From an uncultured Xylophilus sp. (lineage in GTDB: Bacteria; Pseudomonadota; Gammaproteobacteria; Burkholderiales; Burkholderiaceae_C), in the NCBI GenBank assembly GCA_913776965.1, contig CAJYQL010000064.1, positions 62,001 through 126,000 of the forward strand: a DNA stretch of 64,000 bases. Reading direction: 5' to 3'. Below are positions 8,666 through 16,842 of the stretch, piece after piece. The notes beneath the pieces were generated by a model. It was not told the origin of the DNA and ran no database searches. It saw nothing but the letters and a program-made list of their open reading frames with translations. Position numbers and translations under genes: made by a program. Positions within the stretch are counted from its first letter, which is position 1. Every line of letters begins with the position of its first letter.

Positions 8666-10915
8666 ATGTCCATCTTCCACTCCACCCGGCAGCGGTTCGC
8701 TGCGTTCGCCGTCTGCGTCGCAGCGGTCCTGCCCGGCCTCGCGGCCGCCGCGCCGGCCGACGTGTTCCGACAATGGGCGGCGGACCCGTCGCTGGAGCGG
8801 CAGATCACGCTGGCCGAGCTCGGCTTCCAGACGCCGATCGCGCTGCAGGGCGGCGAGAACGAAAGCCGGCGCGAATTCTTCCTGCCGGTGCCGGCCGGCC
8901 TGCAGCTGCAGGGCGCCACGCTGCAGCTTGATGCCGACTATCTGCGCGGCGACGGCGGACGCTCGGTGTTCGTGCTGTCGCTCGACGGCTACCCGGTGTC
9001 CTCGCGCCGCTTCACCGACGACAAGGGCGATGCCAGTCTGACGATCGGCGTGGACGGGGCACCGCGCGACAGCGGCTTCGTGCGGGTCGGCGCCGTCTGG
9101 AATTCGACCATCTCCGATGTGGTCTGCGCAGACCAGCGCGCGCCCGGCAACGTGCTGCGCATCCTGCCCACCACCCGGCTGCGCTACCGCATTGACCGCA
9201 ACCGGCTGACCAGCTTGGCGAGCGTCTGGAGCACGCTGCCGCCGCGGCCGGTGCTGCTGGTGGCGGGCCGCAACCTGTCGCAGCCGGCCTACGACGCCGC
9301 TTGGCGCGTCGGCCTGGCGCTCGAACGCGCCGGCAAGCGGGTGCAGGTCCGGTCGCTGCCTGCGGTGGGCGACACGGTCGACGTGAGCGCCGACATGGTG
9401 CCGGCCGACCTGCGCAGCCTGCCGGCCTTCGCCGCCATCGCCGGTGACGGCGTGAGCGGCGCCACCGTGCGCAGCCACCGTATCGGCAGTCAGGCCGAAG
9501 TCGGCGCGCTGCTGGCGCTTGGCGCCCGCGGTCCGCTGCGGGCCGACATCGTCGTGGCCGACCCGGCGCTCGGCACTGCCATCGGCGGTGCGCTCGACGC
9601 GCTCGGCACGCAGATGGCGTCCGATGCGGCGGCCACGGCGTCCTATACCCAGTGGCGCACCGGCGCCTTCGGCGTGACCGGCCAGCCGCTCGCCGCCGGC
9701 GAAGTGTCGCTGCGCAGCATGGGCGGCGCGCCGGTGGTGGCGATCGCCTCCGACGCCGGCCCGCAGGCCGCACTGCTGTTCGACAGCCTGTGGCGTCCGG
9801 TGGCCGGCGGCGGCAGCATCGCGCCGGCGACCGTCGCGCGTCCGCGTCCGGACGACCGCATCCTGCTGTCGCAGCTCGGCGGCAAGCCCGGCTCGATCGA
9901 CGTCGGCAACCGCAGCGACTGGACTGCCACCTTCTCGATCGAGGACGTGGTCGCCGACGGCCGCGCGCCCAAGGCCCTGGTGTTCGACCTGTCCGCCACG
10001 CCCGACAGCAGCGGCGCCGGCCCGGTCGCCTCGGTCTACCTCAACGACTACCTGCTGTCGGCCAAGACCCTGACGCCCGACGGCAAGCCCGAGCGCCTGC
10101 GCGCCGAGGTGCCGCAGCACATGCTGGCACCGCGCAACGTGGTGCGGGTGACCTTCCTGCGCCAGCTGACCAAGCCGCGCTGCCACGACCAGCAGACCGC
10201 CTACCCGGTCAGCGTGCTGCCGGCCAGCCATGTGGAACTCGGCAAGGTCGACACGGGCAACGACTTCTCGGGCGTGGCCCGTCGGCTGGCCGACGGCGGC
10301 GAGGTGCTGGTGCCGGCCTCCTGGCTGTCCGACGCCACCCGCAGCCTGCCGCGCGCGATCCGCCTGGCCGATGCGGCCGGCGTCACGCTCTCCAACACCA
10401 AGCTGGTCGTCGTGCCGTCCGATGCGGCCGCCAAGCCGGTGTCGCCGGGCAATACCTTCCTGGCGCTGGACCTGCCGGTGTCCGACGCGACGGCGCGGGT
10501 CGATGCCGCGCAGGGCCGGCTGGTGCTCGCCAACGGCAAGACGACGATGCTCGACGTGGCCCGGCTGAGCAGCGTCAGCGTGCTCGACGTGGCCAAGGCC
10601 GGCGGCCACCACGGCGTGGTCTGGCGGCCGGTCGGCAGCGACGTGCAGGTGCCGGTCAAGCCGATCCAGCTCGGCCGCGGCGACGTGGCGGTGCTCGACG
10701 CGAACGGCGTGGCGCTGGAGATCGACAGCCGCGATCCGCGCGGCGCCCAGCTCGCCGACGACGCCAATCCGGAGTCTCCGCTGGCGCGCTACGCCGGCTG
10801 GTGGATCGCGCTGATCGTCGTGCTGCTGCTGATCCTGCTCGCCGCCCGCATCGCACAGGTGCGCCGCCAACGCCGGGCACGCCTGGGTCGCCCGACGGAG
10901 ACGCCGCTTTCGTGA
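8666..10915 (+). CDS. bcsB: BcsB-like glycan biosynthesis periplasmic protein
   Basis: Predicted 749 residues starting at MSIFHSTRQRF; the frame is open from 8582 but the signal peptide (hydrophobic FAAFAVCVAAVLPGLAAAA, cleavage near A-A-A-A-P) begins right after this ATG. The body matches the BcsB family, the membrane-anchored periplasmic subunit of cellulose synthase that guides the nascent glucan: carbohydrate-binding-like modules alternating with flavodoxin-like ones. It ends in one transmembrane helix (WWIALIVVLLLILLAARI) and a basic tail, as BcsB does. No BcsA follows; instead an NfrB-like glycosyltransferase begins 19 bases downstream. I infer it serves that transferase as a periplasmic partner. 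Whether the product is cellulose or another polymer is unknown. Confidence 0.82.
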   Translation: MSIFHSTRQRFAAFAVCVAAVLPGLAAAAPADVFRQWAADPSLERQITLAELGFQTPIALQGGENESRREFFLPVPAGLQLQGATLQLDADYLRGDGGRSVFVLSLDGYPVSSRRFTDDKGDASLTIGVDGAPRDSGFVRVGAVWNSTISDVVCADQRAPGNVLRILPTTRLRYRIDRNRLTSLASVWSTLPPRPVLLVAGRNLSQPAYDAAWRVGLALERAGKRVQVRSLPAVGDTVDVSADMVPADLRSLPAFAAIAGDGVSGATVRSHRIGSQAEVGALLALGARGPLRADIVVADPALGTAIGGALDALGTQMASDAAATASYTQWRTGAFGVTGQPLAAGEVSLRSMGGAPVVAIASDAGPQAALLFDSLWRPVAGGGSIAPATVARPRPDDRILLSQLGGKPGSIDVGNRSDWTATFSIEDVVADGRAPKALVFDLSATPDSSGAGPVASVYLNDYLLSAKTLTPDGKPERLRAEVPQHMLAPRNVVRVTFLRQLTKPRCHDQQTAYPVSVLPASHVELGKVDTGNDFSGVARRLADGGEVLVPASWLSDATRSLPRAIRLADAAGVTLSNTKLVVVPSDAAAKPVSPGNTFLALDLPVSDATARVDAAQGRLVLANGKTTMLDVARLSSVSVLDVAKAGGHHGVVWRPVGSDVQVPVKPIQLGRGDVAVLDANGVALEIDSRDPRGAQLADDANPESPLARYAGWWIALIVVLLLILLAARIAQVRRQRRARLGRPTETPLS

Positions 10916-10934
10916 TGCAGCGGGTAGGACGGCC

Positions 10935-13208
10935 ATGAACCTCGACTGGCAGATCGCGCTCGCGCAGCACTACAGCTGGCTGGAATGGTTCGCCGCGGCG
11001 GTCGCGGTGATCATCCTGCTGTCGAGCATCGACGACCTGGTGATCGACGCTTGGTACTGGACCAACCGCATCTGGCGCCGGCTGACGGTGCTGGAGCGCA
11101 AGGACTACCGGCCGCTCACGCCCGAGCAGCTGCACATCCGCGCCGAGCAGCCGCTGGCGATCATGATCCCGGCCTGGCTCGAGTACGACGTGATCGCGCA
11201 GATGCTCGAGACCATGGTCGGCACACTCGACTACCGGAACTACCGCATCTTCGTCGGCACCTATCCGAACGACCGCCGCACCATCGAGGAAGTCGAGCGC
11301 ATGCGCGGCCGCTACCGCCAGCTCGAGCGGGTGGAAGTGCCGCACGCGGGGCCGACCTGCAAGGCCGACTGCCTGAACTGGATCGTCCAGGCGATCGTGC
11401 TGCACGAGGAGCGCAGCGGCGAGAAGTTCGCCGGCATCGTGCTGCACGACAGCGAGGACGTGCTGCATCCGCTGGAACTCAAGTTCTTCAACTACCTGCT
11501 GCCGCGCAAGGACATGATCCAGCTGCCGGTGGTGTCGCTGGAGCGCGAGTGGTTCGAGCTCGTCGCCGGCACCTACATGGACGAGTTCGCCGAATGGCAT
11601 GCCAAGGATCTGGTCGTGCGCGAGGGCGTGACCGGCATCGTGCCGTCGGCGGGCGTCGGCACCTGCTTCTCGCGCCGGGCGATCCAGGCGCTGATCGACG
11701 GCACCCGCAACCAGCCCTTCAACACCGACAGCCTGACCGAAGACTACGACGTCGGGGACCGCCTGGGCAAGCTCGGCATGCGCTCCATCTTCGCGCGCTT
11801 CCCGGTCGAATTCCGGGTGCGCCGCAAGCGCTGGTTCGGGCTGCGCAAGGACCGGATGCTGACGGTCACGATGCCGCTGTGCGTGCGCGAGTTCTTCCCC
11901 GGCACGCTGCGTGCGGCCTACCGGCAGAAGTCGCGCTGGGTGCTCGGCATCGGGCTGCAGAGCTGGGAGCAGATCGGCTGGAAGGGTTCGCTGGTCACCA
12001 AATACCTGCTGTTCCGCGACAGGAAGGGCATCGTCACCTCGTTCGTCAACGTGCTGGCCTACCTGCTGGTGGCCGACTTCATCCTGCTGTGGCTGCTGGA
12101 GACCTTCGAGTTCACCACCGTGCGCTTCCCGTCGCCGGTGGACGAGGGCGGCTGGCTCGCCGGCCTGATCGCCATGAACGCGGTGGCGCTGGTGCTGCGG
12201 GTGGTGCAACGTGTCTACTTCGTCTGGAAGCTCTACGGCTGGGAGCAGTCGCTGATGTCGGTGCCGCGCATGGTGGTGGGCAACGTCGTGAACTTCATGG
12301 CGACGGCGCGCGCCTGGAAGCTGTTCCTCGGCCATCTGCTGCTCGGCCGCGACCTGGTCTGGGACAAGACCATGCACGACTTCCCGACCACCGACCAGAT
12401 CGCACGCACCCGGCGGCGCCTGGGCGACCTGCTGGCCGGCTGGCAGGCGGTGGACGACGCACGTCTCGCCGCGGCGATCGCCGAGCAGCGCAGCCGCAGC
12501 GTGCCGCTCGGCCGCATCCTGGTGTCGCGCGGCTGGCTCGACGACGAGACGCTGGCGGAGGCGCTGTCCTACCAGTCGGGCCTGCCGCGGGCCCAGCCGG
12601 ATGCCGACCAGATCGAGCGCGCCGCCGGTCTGCTGCCGGTGGCGGTCTGCGTGCGCTGGCGCGTGCTCGCGCTGGGCGTGGACACGCCGCAGATGATGCC
12701 GCTGCCGACCGGGCCGGCGCCCGAGCCGCACGAGCTGGAAAGCCTGGAATCCGCGCCGGCCCTGCGCATCGCCGTTGGCAGCCCGCTGTCGGACGAGGCG
12801 CGCGCGGCGATCGCCGAGGCCGCCGGCATGCCGCTGCTGCAATGCATCGTGCGCGAGAGCGAAATCGTGGCCGGCCTGCGCCTGCTGCGCGGCGGGCAGG
12901 ACGGGTTCGCCCCCGATGCGGCGCCGCTGCTCGGCGAGATCCTGATCGACATGGGCCTGGTGGATCGCGAGGACTTCCGGCAGGCGCTGATCCGCTACCG
13001 GCCCGACCGCGACGGCCGCATCGGCGACTACCTGGTGTCGCGCAGCGTGGTGTCGCGCAGTGCGATCGAGCAGGGCATCGCGGCCCAGCGGGCCCGCTGG
13101 CAGGCGCCGCCGCCGGCGCCGCTGCCGCCCGGTCCGTGGAACGCGGCCACGGCGTCCGACGGGCGGTCGTCCGATCTGCCGCCGTCCGCGGGTATGGTGC
13201 AGGCATGA
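10935..13208 (+). CDS. nfrB: NfrB-like glycosyltransferase with c-di-GMP-binding MshEN modules
   Basis: A 757-residue inner-membrane processive family 2 glycosyltransferase. In order: a transmembrane helix (about 15-35), the GT2 domain with LHDSEDVLHP (D-x-D region, near 170), LTEDYDVGDRLG (catalytic base region, near 267) and QKSRWVLG (Q-x-x-R-W type motif, near 330), two or more further transmembrane helices (about 365-435), then a cytosolic C-terminus. That tail holds two MshEN-like repeats (LGDLLAGWQAVDD/PLGRILVSRGWLDDETL near 495-545, and LLGEILIDMGLVDREDF/RIGDYLVSRSVVS near 665-715), the c-di-GMP-binding fold of MshE and of E. coli NfrB. E. coli NfrB is needed for phage N4 adsorption and makes a c-di-GMP-dependent secreted glycan. 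Order with NfrA supports the same role here. Confidence 0.88.
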   Translation: MNLDWQIALAQHYSWLEWFAAAVAVIILLSSIDDLVIDAWYWTNRIWRRLTVLERKDYRPLTPEQLHIRAEQPLAIMIPAWLEYDVIAQMLETMVGTLDYRNYRIFVGTYPNDRRTIEEVERMRGRYRQLERVEVPHAGPTCKADCLNWIVQAIVLHEERSGEKFAGIVLHDSEDVLHPLELKFFNYLLPRKDMIQLPVVSLEREWFELVAGTYMDEFAEWHAKDLVVREGVTGIVPSAGVGTCFSRRAIQALIDGTRNQPFNTDSLTEDYDVGDRLGKLGMRSIFARFPVEFRVRRKRWFGLRKDRMLTVTMPLCVREFFPGTLRAAYRQKSRWVLGIGLQSWEQIGWKGSLVTKYLLFRDRKGIVTSFVNVLAYLLVADFILLWLLETFEFTTVRFPSPVDEGGWLAGLIAMNAVALVLRVVQRVYFVWKLYGWEQSLMSVPRMVVGNVVNFMATARAWKLFLGHLLLGRDLVWDKTMHDFPTTDQIARTRRRLGDLLAGWQAVDDARLAAAIAEQRSRSVPLGRILVSRGWLDDETLAEALSYQSGLPRAQPDADQIERAAGLLPVAVCVRWRVLALGVDTPQMMPLPTGPAPEPHELESLESAPALRIAVGSPLSDEARAAIAEAAGMPLLQCIVRESEIVAGLRLLRGGQDGFAPDAAPLLGEILIDMGLVDREDFRQALIRYRPDRDGRIGDYLVSRSVVSRSAIEQGIAAQRARWQAPPPAPLPPGPWNAATASDGRSSDLPPSAGMVQA

Positions 13209-13260
13209 CCCCGATTCCTTTCGCCCAACCGGTCCCGCACGGCCGTTCCAGGGCCCCACG

Positions 13261-14907
13261 ATGACCCATTTCCGCCCCTCGCCGGCGCTGCTGCGCCGGG
13301 GTGTGCCTGCGCTGCTCGCCGCCGCCGTGCTGGTGCCGCTGGTGCCGCAGGCCCAGACCGACGAACTGCCCTTGACCGGCCCGGCCTACCGGATCGCCGA
13401 CGAGGCCTACCGCGCCTACGAACGCGGCAACTACGCCGCCGCCGCGGCGCGCGCACGCGAGGCGCTGCGGCTGCGTCCCGACGTGCAGCGGCTGCATGCG
13501 CTGCTGCGAGACGCGGAAGCCGCCGCCCGGCGCCAGGCCGACTCCGCCGGCCGCACCGACGCCACGCCGCCGCCGACCACGACGGCGCGCCGCGCCGCGC
13601 CCGCAGGCCGCAGTGCGGCTCCGGCGACCGCCACGGCGCGGGCCGACCGGGCGCGTACCGGCGGTCGTACGGCCACGGCCCGGGCCGCTGCCCCCGCCTT
13701 CCCGCCCGGACCGGCGGATCGCATCGTCGCCGACGGGCCCGACGACGCCTACGGCGTGCCGATGCTGCGCATGGCCTGGTCGCTCGGTGCCGCGCCGCCG
13801 GCGGCCTCGCTCCAGGCCCTGGCCGCCGAGCCGCCTCCGCCGCCCCCCGCACCCCTGCCGGACGCGCCGCCGCCGAGCGATGCCGAACAGGCCTACCAGT
13901 ACCTGCGCGAACGCCGTTCGCGCGAGGCCGCGGTCGCCTTCGCCCGCGCCGACCAGGCCGGGGCGCTGCGGCCGCCGCAGCTGCTCGATGCCGCCTACGC
14001 CAGCCTTGCCGCCGGCGACCCGACCGCATCGGCGGCCTACTTCCGCCGCGCGCTCGACGCGGCCGATGTCGGCCAGGTGCCGCTGACCCCGCAGCAGCGG
14101 CTGGACACCAAGCTCGCCGTGGCCGACCAAGAACGGACCAGCGGCGCGAGCGCGGCGCTCTTCTACCGCGGCGGCGGCACGCTGCCGGGCCTCACGCCCG
14201 AGCAGGGCGGCGACGGCAGCGGCGGTGGCCGCGACCGCAGCCTGCAGGCTGTCGCCGAGGCCTACTGGCGGCCGCGGCAGCTCAAGAGCTTCGCCGGACC
14301 CAACACCTATGTCGACCTGTACGGCCGTCTGCTCGGCACGCCCTACAGCGGCGCGGGCTTCGCCGAAGGCGGCGCGAGTGCGCAGGCCGCGGTCGGTGTA
14401 CGGGTGCGGCCGCTGAGCTCGGTCAACGCCGTACTGGCGGCCGAGCGGCTGATCAAGGTGGGCTCGGCCAGCCGCAACGACTGGCTGCTGCGCGCGGCCG
14501 TCTCCGACGGCTTCGGCATGGCGCCGCGGGTGGACCGCGACAGCTGGTGGGCCGGCGACGTCTACGCGGAAGCCGGCCGCTACCTGGACGCCGGCGAAAA
14601 GTACGTCGTCAGCGAAGGCCGGCTCGGCCGTGCCTGGCGGCTGCAGCGCCTGGACGCGCCGGCCGTTCCCGGCCTGTCGCAGGCGGTGCTGATGCCGCAT
14701 GCGGTGGTCGCGGCCGACTACAACACCGGCTTCGCCCGGCCGCGCGCCGTGGGCGCCGGCGTGGGCGTGAACCTGCGCACCTGGTGGCGGGAAGACGACC
14801 GGTCCGGTCCCAAGTCGTATTCCGACCTGACGGCCCAGTACCGCTGGCGCCTGGGCGGCGACGACCGCGCACAGGGCCTGGTCGTGCGGCTGTCGTACAA
14901 CTACTGA
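13261..14907 (+). CDS. nfrA: NfrA-like outer-membrane protein (phage N4 adsorption protein A family)
   Basis: Predicted 548 residues from the ATG at 13261; the open frame extends upstream into nfrB, but this ATG begins a clear signal peptide (ALLRRGVPALLAAAVLVPL, cleavage after the Q-A-Q region near 30). Residues 40-90 look like one TPR-type helical repeat (AYERGNYAAAAARAREAL), followed by a long Ala/Pro/Thr-rich linker. The C-terminal 200 residues resemble the NfrA C-terminal domain, with alternating amphipathic strands (GPNTYVDLYGRLLGTPYSG, VNLRTWW) and a terminal aromatic residue (LSYNY), the usual mark of an outer-membrane barrel. It is much shorter than E. coli NfrA (about 990 residues). 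It starts 53 bases after nfrB and probably exports the glycan made by NfrB. Confidence 0.8.
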   Translation: MTHFRPSPALLRRGVPALLAAAVLVPLVPQAQTDELPLTGPAYRIADEAYRAYERGNYAAAAARAREALRLRPDVQRLHALLRDAEAAARRQADSAGRTDATPPPTTTARRAAPAGRSAAPATATARADRARTGGRTATARAAAPAFPPGPADRIVADGPDDAYGVPMLRMAWSLGAAPPAASLQALAAEPPPPPPAPLPDAPPPSDAEQAYQYLRERRSREAAVAFARADQAGALRPPQLLDAAYASLAAGDPTASAAYFRRALDAADVGQVPLTPQQRLDTKLAVADQERTSGASAALFYRGGGTLPGLTPEQGGDGSGGGRDRSLQAVAEAYWRPRQLKSFAGPNTYVDLYGRLLGTPYSGAGFAEGGASAQAAVGVRVRPLSSVNAVLAAERLIKVGSASRNDWLLRAAVSDGFGMAPRVDRDSWWAGDVYAEAGRYLDAGEKYVVSEGRLGRAWRLQRLDAPAVPGLSQAVLMPHAVVAADYNTGFARPRAVGAGVGVNLRTWWREDDRSGPKSYSDLTAQYRWRLGGDDRAQGLVVRLSYNY

Positions 14908-15833
14908 TGGGCCCCGCCCGCTTCTTCGGCCGGACTGCGGCCGTGCCGGGGGCTTCCGCTCGCGCTGCGGCCGTGGTGCTGGCAGCGGCCGCGGCACTGC
15001 TGCTCGGCGGCTGCCGCAACGCCACGACGGCGCCCGGCGCGCAGGCCGCCGTGCGCATCGCCGGCACCGTGTGGCAGCCCGATGCGCAGACGGTGCATCC
15101 GCAGGGCATCTGGGAACGTCTCGGCGCCCGCACGCTGCTGGTCCAGTGGACCGCCCGCGACGGCCACGCCTTCGTCGACGGCTGCCCCGCTGCCGGCGCG
15201 GTCGAGCCGCCGCAGCCCCGGCCCGACTGGGCGCGCATCGCCCGCGAACCGTGGGCGCAGAACGTGATCCTGGGGCTGGCCGCGCACGGCGACGAGACCG
15301 CGGCTCGCGCGAGCGTCGAGTCGCTGGTGGCGCGCTCGCGCTGCCTGGCGGCGCTCGCCACGCCGCTAAAGGTGACCGGCTGGTACTTCCCGGTGGAGGT
15401 CGATCCGACCTGGAAGGACGCCGCCGGCCTCGCCCGCCAGCTCGAAGGTCTGCCCCGGCCGCTCTGGATCAGCGCCTACGACGGCGCCAACGTCGGCCCG
15501 GCGGCGCTCGCCGACTGGCTGCACGGCTGGCTGCCAAAGGACGTGGGTGTCTTCTTCCAGGATGGGGTGGGTGTGCATGCGCGCAGTGCACCGGTGGCGC
15601 GCGACTACCTGCTGGCGCTGCGCCAGCGCCTCGGTCCGCGGCGGGTCAGGCTGATCGCCGAAGCCTTCCGGCCCGCGCCCGGCGGCGGTTTCCGGCCGGC
15701 GACGCCGGAGGAACTGGTGCCGCAGCTCGCCACCTACGGGGGCCACGAAGTGTTCCTGTTCGACGGGCCGCACTACGTCGATACCCGGCTGGTCGAGGTG
15801 TTGCGCGAAAAACTGGTGCCGGCAGGCCGTTAG
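14907..15833 (+). CDS. DUF4434-like lipoprotein of the glycan operon
   Basis: Predicted 308 residues. The ATG shares one base with the nfrA stop (TGATG), so translation is coupled. The leader (ARAAAVVLAAAAALLLGGC) ends in a lipobox at Cys36. The mature part has the layout of DUF4434 proteins, a glycoside-hydrolase-like TIM barrel: IAGTVWQPDAQTVHPQGIWE, LLVQWTARDGHAFV, VTGWYFPVEVDP, LWISAYDG, DVGVFFQDGVG and a final HEVFLFDGPHYVD. The pattern of carboxylates at strand ends fits a hydrolase, but I cannot name catalytic residues. Its place as last gene of the operon suggests trimming or release of the polymer; that is inference. The TAG stop lies inside intergenic repeat copy 2. Confidence 0.75.
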   Translation: MGPARFFGRTAAVPGASARAAAVVLAAAAALLLGGCRNATTAPGAQAAVRIAGTVWQPDAQTVHPQGIWERLGARTLLVQWTARDGHAFVDGCPAAGAVEPPQPRPDWARIAREPWAQNVILGLAAHGDETAARASVESLVARSRCLAALATPLKVTGWYFPVEVDPTWKDAAGLARQLEGLPRPLWISAYDGANVGPAALADWLHGWLPKDVGVFFQDGVGVHARSAPVARDYLLALRQRLGPRRVRLIAEAFRPAPGGGFRPATPEELVPQLATYGGHEVFLFDGPHYVDTRLVEVLREKLVPAGR

Positions 15834-15875
15834 CGCCTGTCCTGCCTGCGCAGGCAGCTATCGAAAAAGGAGCGA
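15831..15875 (-). repeat. dispersed intergenic repeat, copy 2
   Basis: On the minus strand this reads GCTCCTTTTTCGATAGCTGC then CTGCGCAGGCAGGACAGGCG and CTA, the closest copy to the common pattern. It sits between the convergent ends of the DUF4434-like gene and the thioesterase gene. The plus-strand TAG at 15831-15833, part of the repeat's TAGCGCC edge, is the stop codon of the upstream gene. Confidence 0.7.
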
Positions 15876-15882
15876 CGGCCGT

Positions 15883-16323
15883 TCAGCTGGCGTTGCGCGA
15901 CGCATCCAGGTGCGCCTTGGCGCGCTGGGCGAGCGCGATGTCGCCCGGCGTCTCCGGGTTCCAGGGCGTCACCGGGATCGGCCGGCCGTGCGAATCGACC
16001 GAGACGAAGACGATCAGGCATTCGGTCGTCTTCTCCATCTGGCCGCTCTTCATGTCGCCGCTGCGCACCTCCACCGAGATGTTCATGCTGGTCTTGCCGG
16101 TGTAGGCCATGCGGGCCTCCACCTCGACCAGATCGCCGATCATGATCGGCCGGTGGAAACGGATGCTGCCCAGGAATACCGTCACGCAGTAGCGCTTGGC
16201 CCAGCTGGTCGCGCAGGCGTAGCCGGCCTCGTCGATCCACTTCATGACGGTGCCGCCGTGGACCTTGCCGCCGAAGTTGACGGTGCTGGGCTCGGCGAGG
16301 AAACGCAGGACGATGCTGGACAT
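15883..16323 (-). CDS. acyl-CoA thioesterase, YciA-type hotdog fold
   Basis: A 146-residue single hotdog-domain thioesterase that hydrolyses acyl-CoA to the free acid and CoA in the cytoplasm. The signature STVNFGGKVHGGTVMKWIDE (residues 13-32) with the catalytic Asp is typical of the YciA/BACH group, as are GSIRFHRPIMIGDLVEVEA and the C-terminal CLIVFVSVDSHGRPIPV. Length and motifs are normal. It stands alone, convergent with the glycan operon. The preferred acyl chain cannot be predicted. Confidence 0.9.
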   Translation of the reverse strand: MSSIVLRFLAEPSTVNFGGKVHGGTVMKWIDEAGYACATSWAKRYCVTVFLGSIRFHRPIMIGDLVEVEARMAYTGKTSMNISVEVRSGDMKSGQMEKTTECLIVFVSVDSHGRPIPVTPWNPETPGDIALAQRAKAHLDASRNAS

Positions 16324-16541
16324 GGTGGGGGCGTGCGCGCGTGCGCCTCTCTAAGGGTGGACGGACGGCAAGGGGCCGCAGGAGCGCGGATTATGGAGCT
16401 CGCGTTGCTGCTGCCGGATGGTCGGGACGGTAGGAATCGGACGACGGCATCTGGGTACGCGCCGCTACAGCACAGGTATGCGGATCATGGGAAGAATCCG
16501 CTCCACTACAACTCGCCGGCAGCCGGCAAGAGGAGCTTTTC

Positions 16542-16712
16542 ATGTCTTTCGCCCTGTACATGGTTGGATTCGCGATCTTCCTGGGCGGCCTGATCTGGGC
16601 CGCGGTGGTGGCCGGTGTGCCGCAGCTCTACATCGGCATCGGCACCCTGATCCTGCTCGGCATCGGCATCTTCAGCGCCGTCGCGCGCACCCGCAGCAAG
16701 GACCCGTCCTGA
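16542..16712 (+). CDS. small two-helix membrane protein
   Basis: A 56-residue protein, below the usual ORF length cutoff, beginning MSFALYMVGFAIFLGG and ending ARTRSKDPS. A good ribosome-binding site (AAGAGGAG) lies about seven bases before the ATG. Two hydrophobic helices (about 4-24 and 29-46) are separated by a short turn (GVPQLY), and the C-terminus is basic, so it should sit in the inner membrane with both ends in the cytoplasm. I do not recognise a named family and propose no function. It precedes an orphan Bug-type binding protein by 130 bases in the same direction. Confidence 0.7.
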   Translation: MSFALYMVGFAIFLGGLIWAAVVAGVPQLYIGIGTLILLGIGIFSAVARTRSKDPS

Positions 16713-16842
16713 TCCAGCGCTCTGCGGGCAGGCGAGGGAAAGCACGCCTGGGCAGACATCGCAGGGCCGCCGACAATGGCGCCCCTGCCGCATCCGCACC
16801 CGGATGCGCTGCCGTTCCATCCTGATTCCGGGGTTCCCTCGC

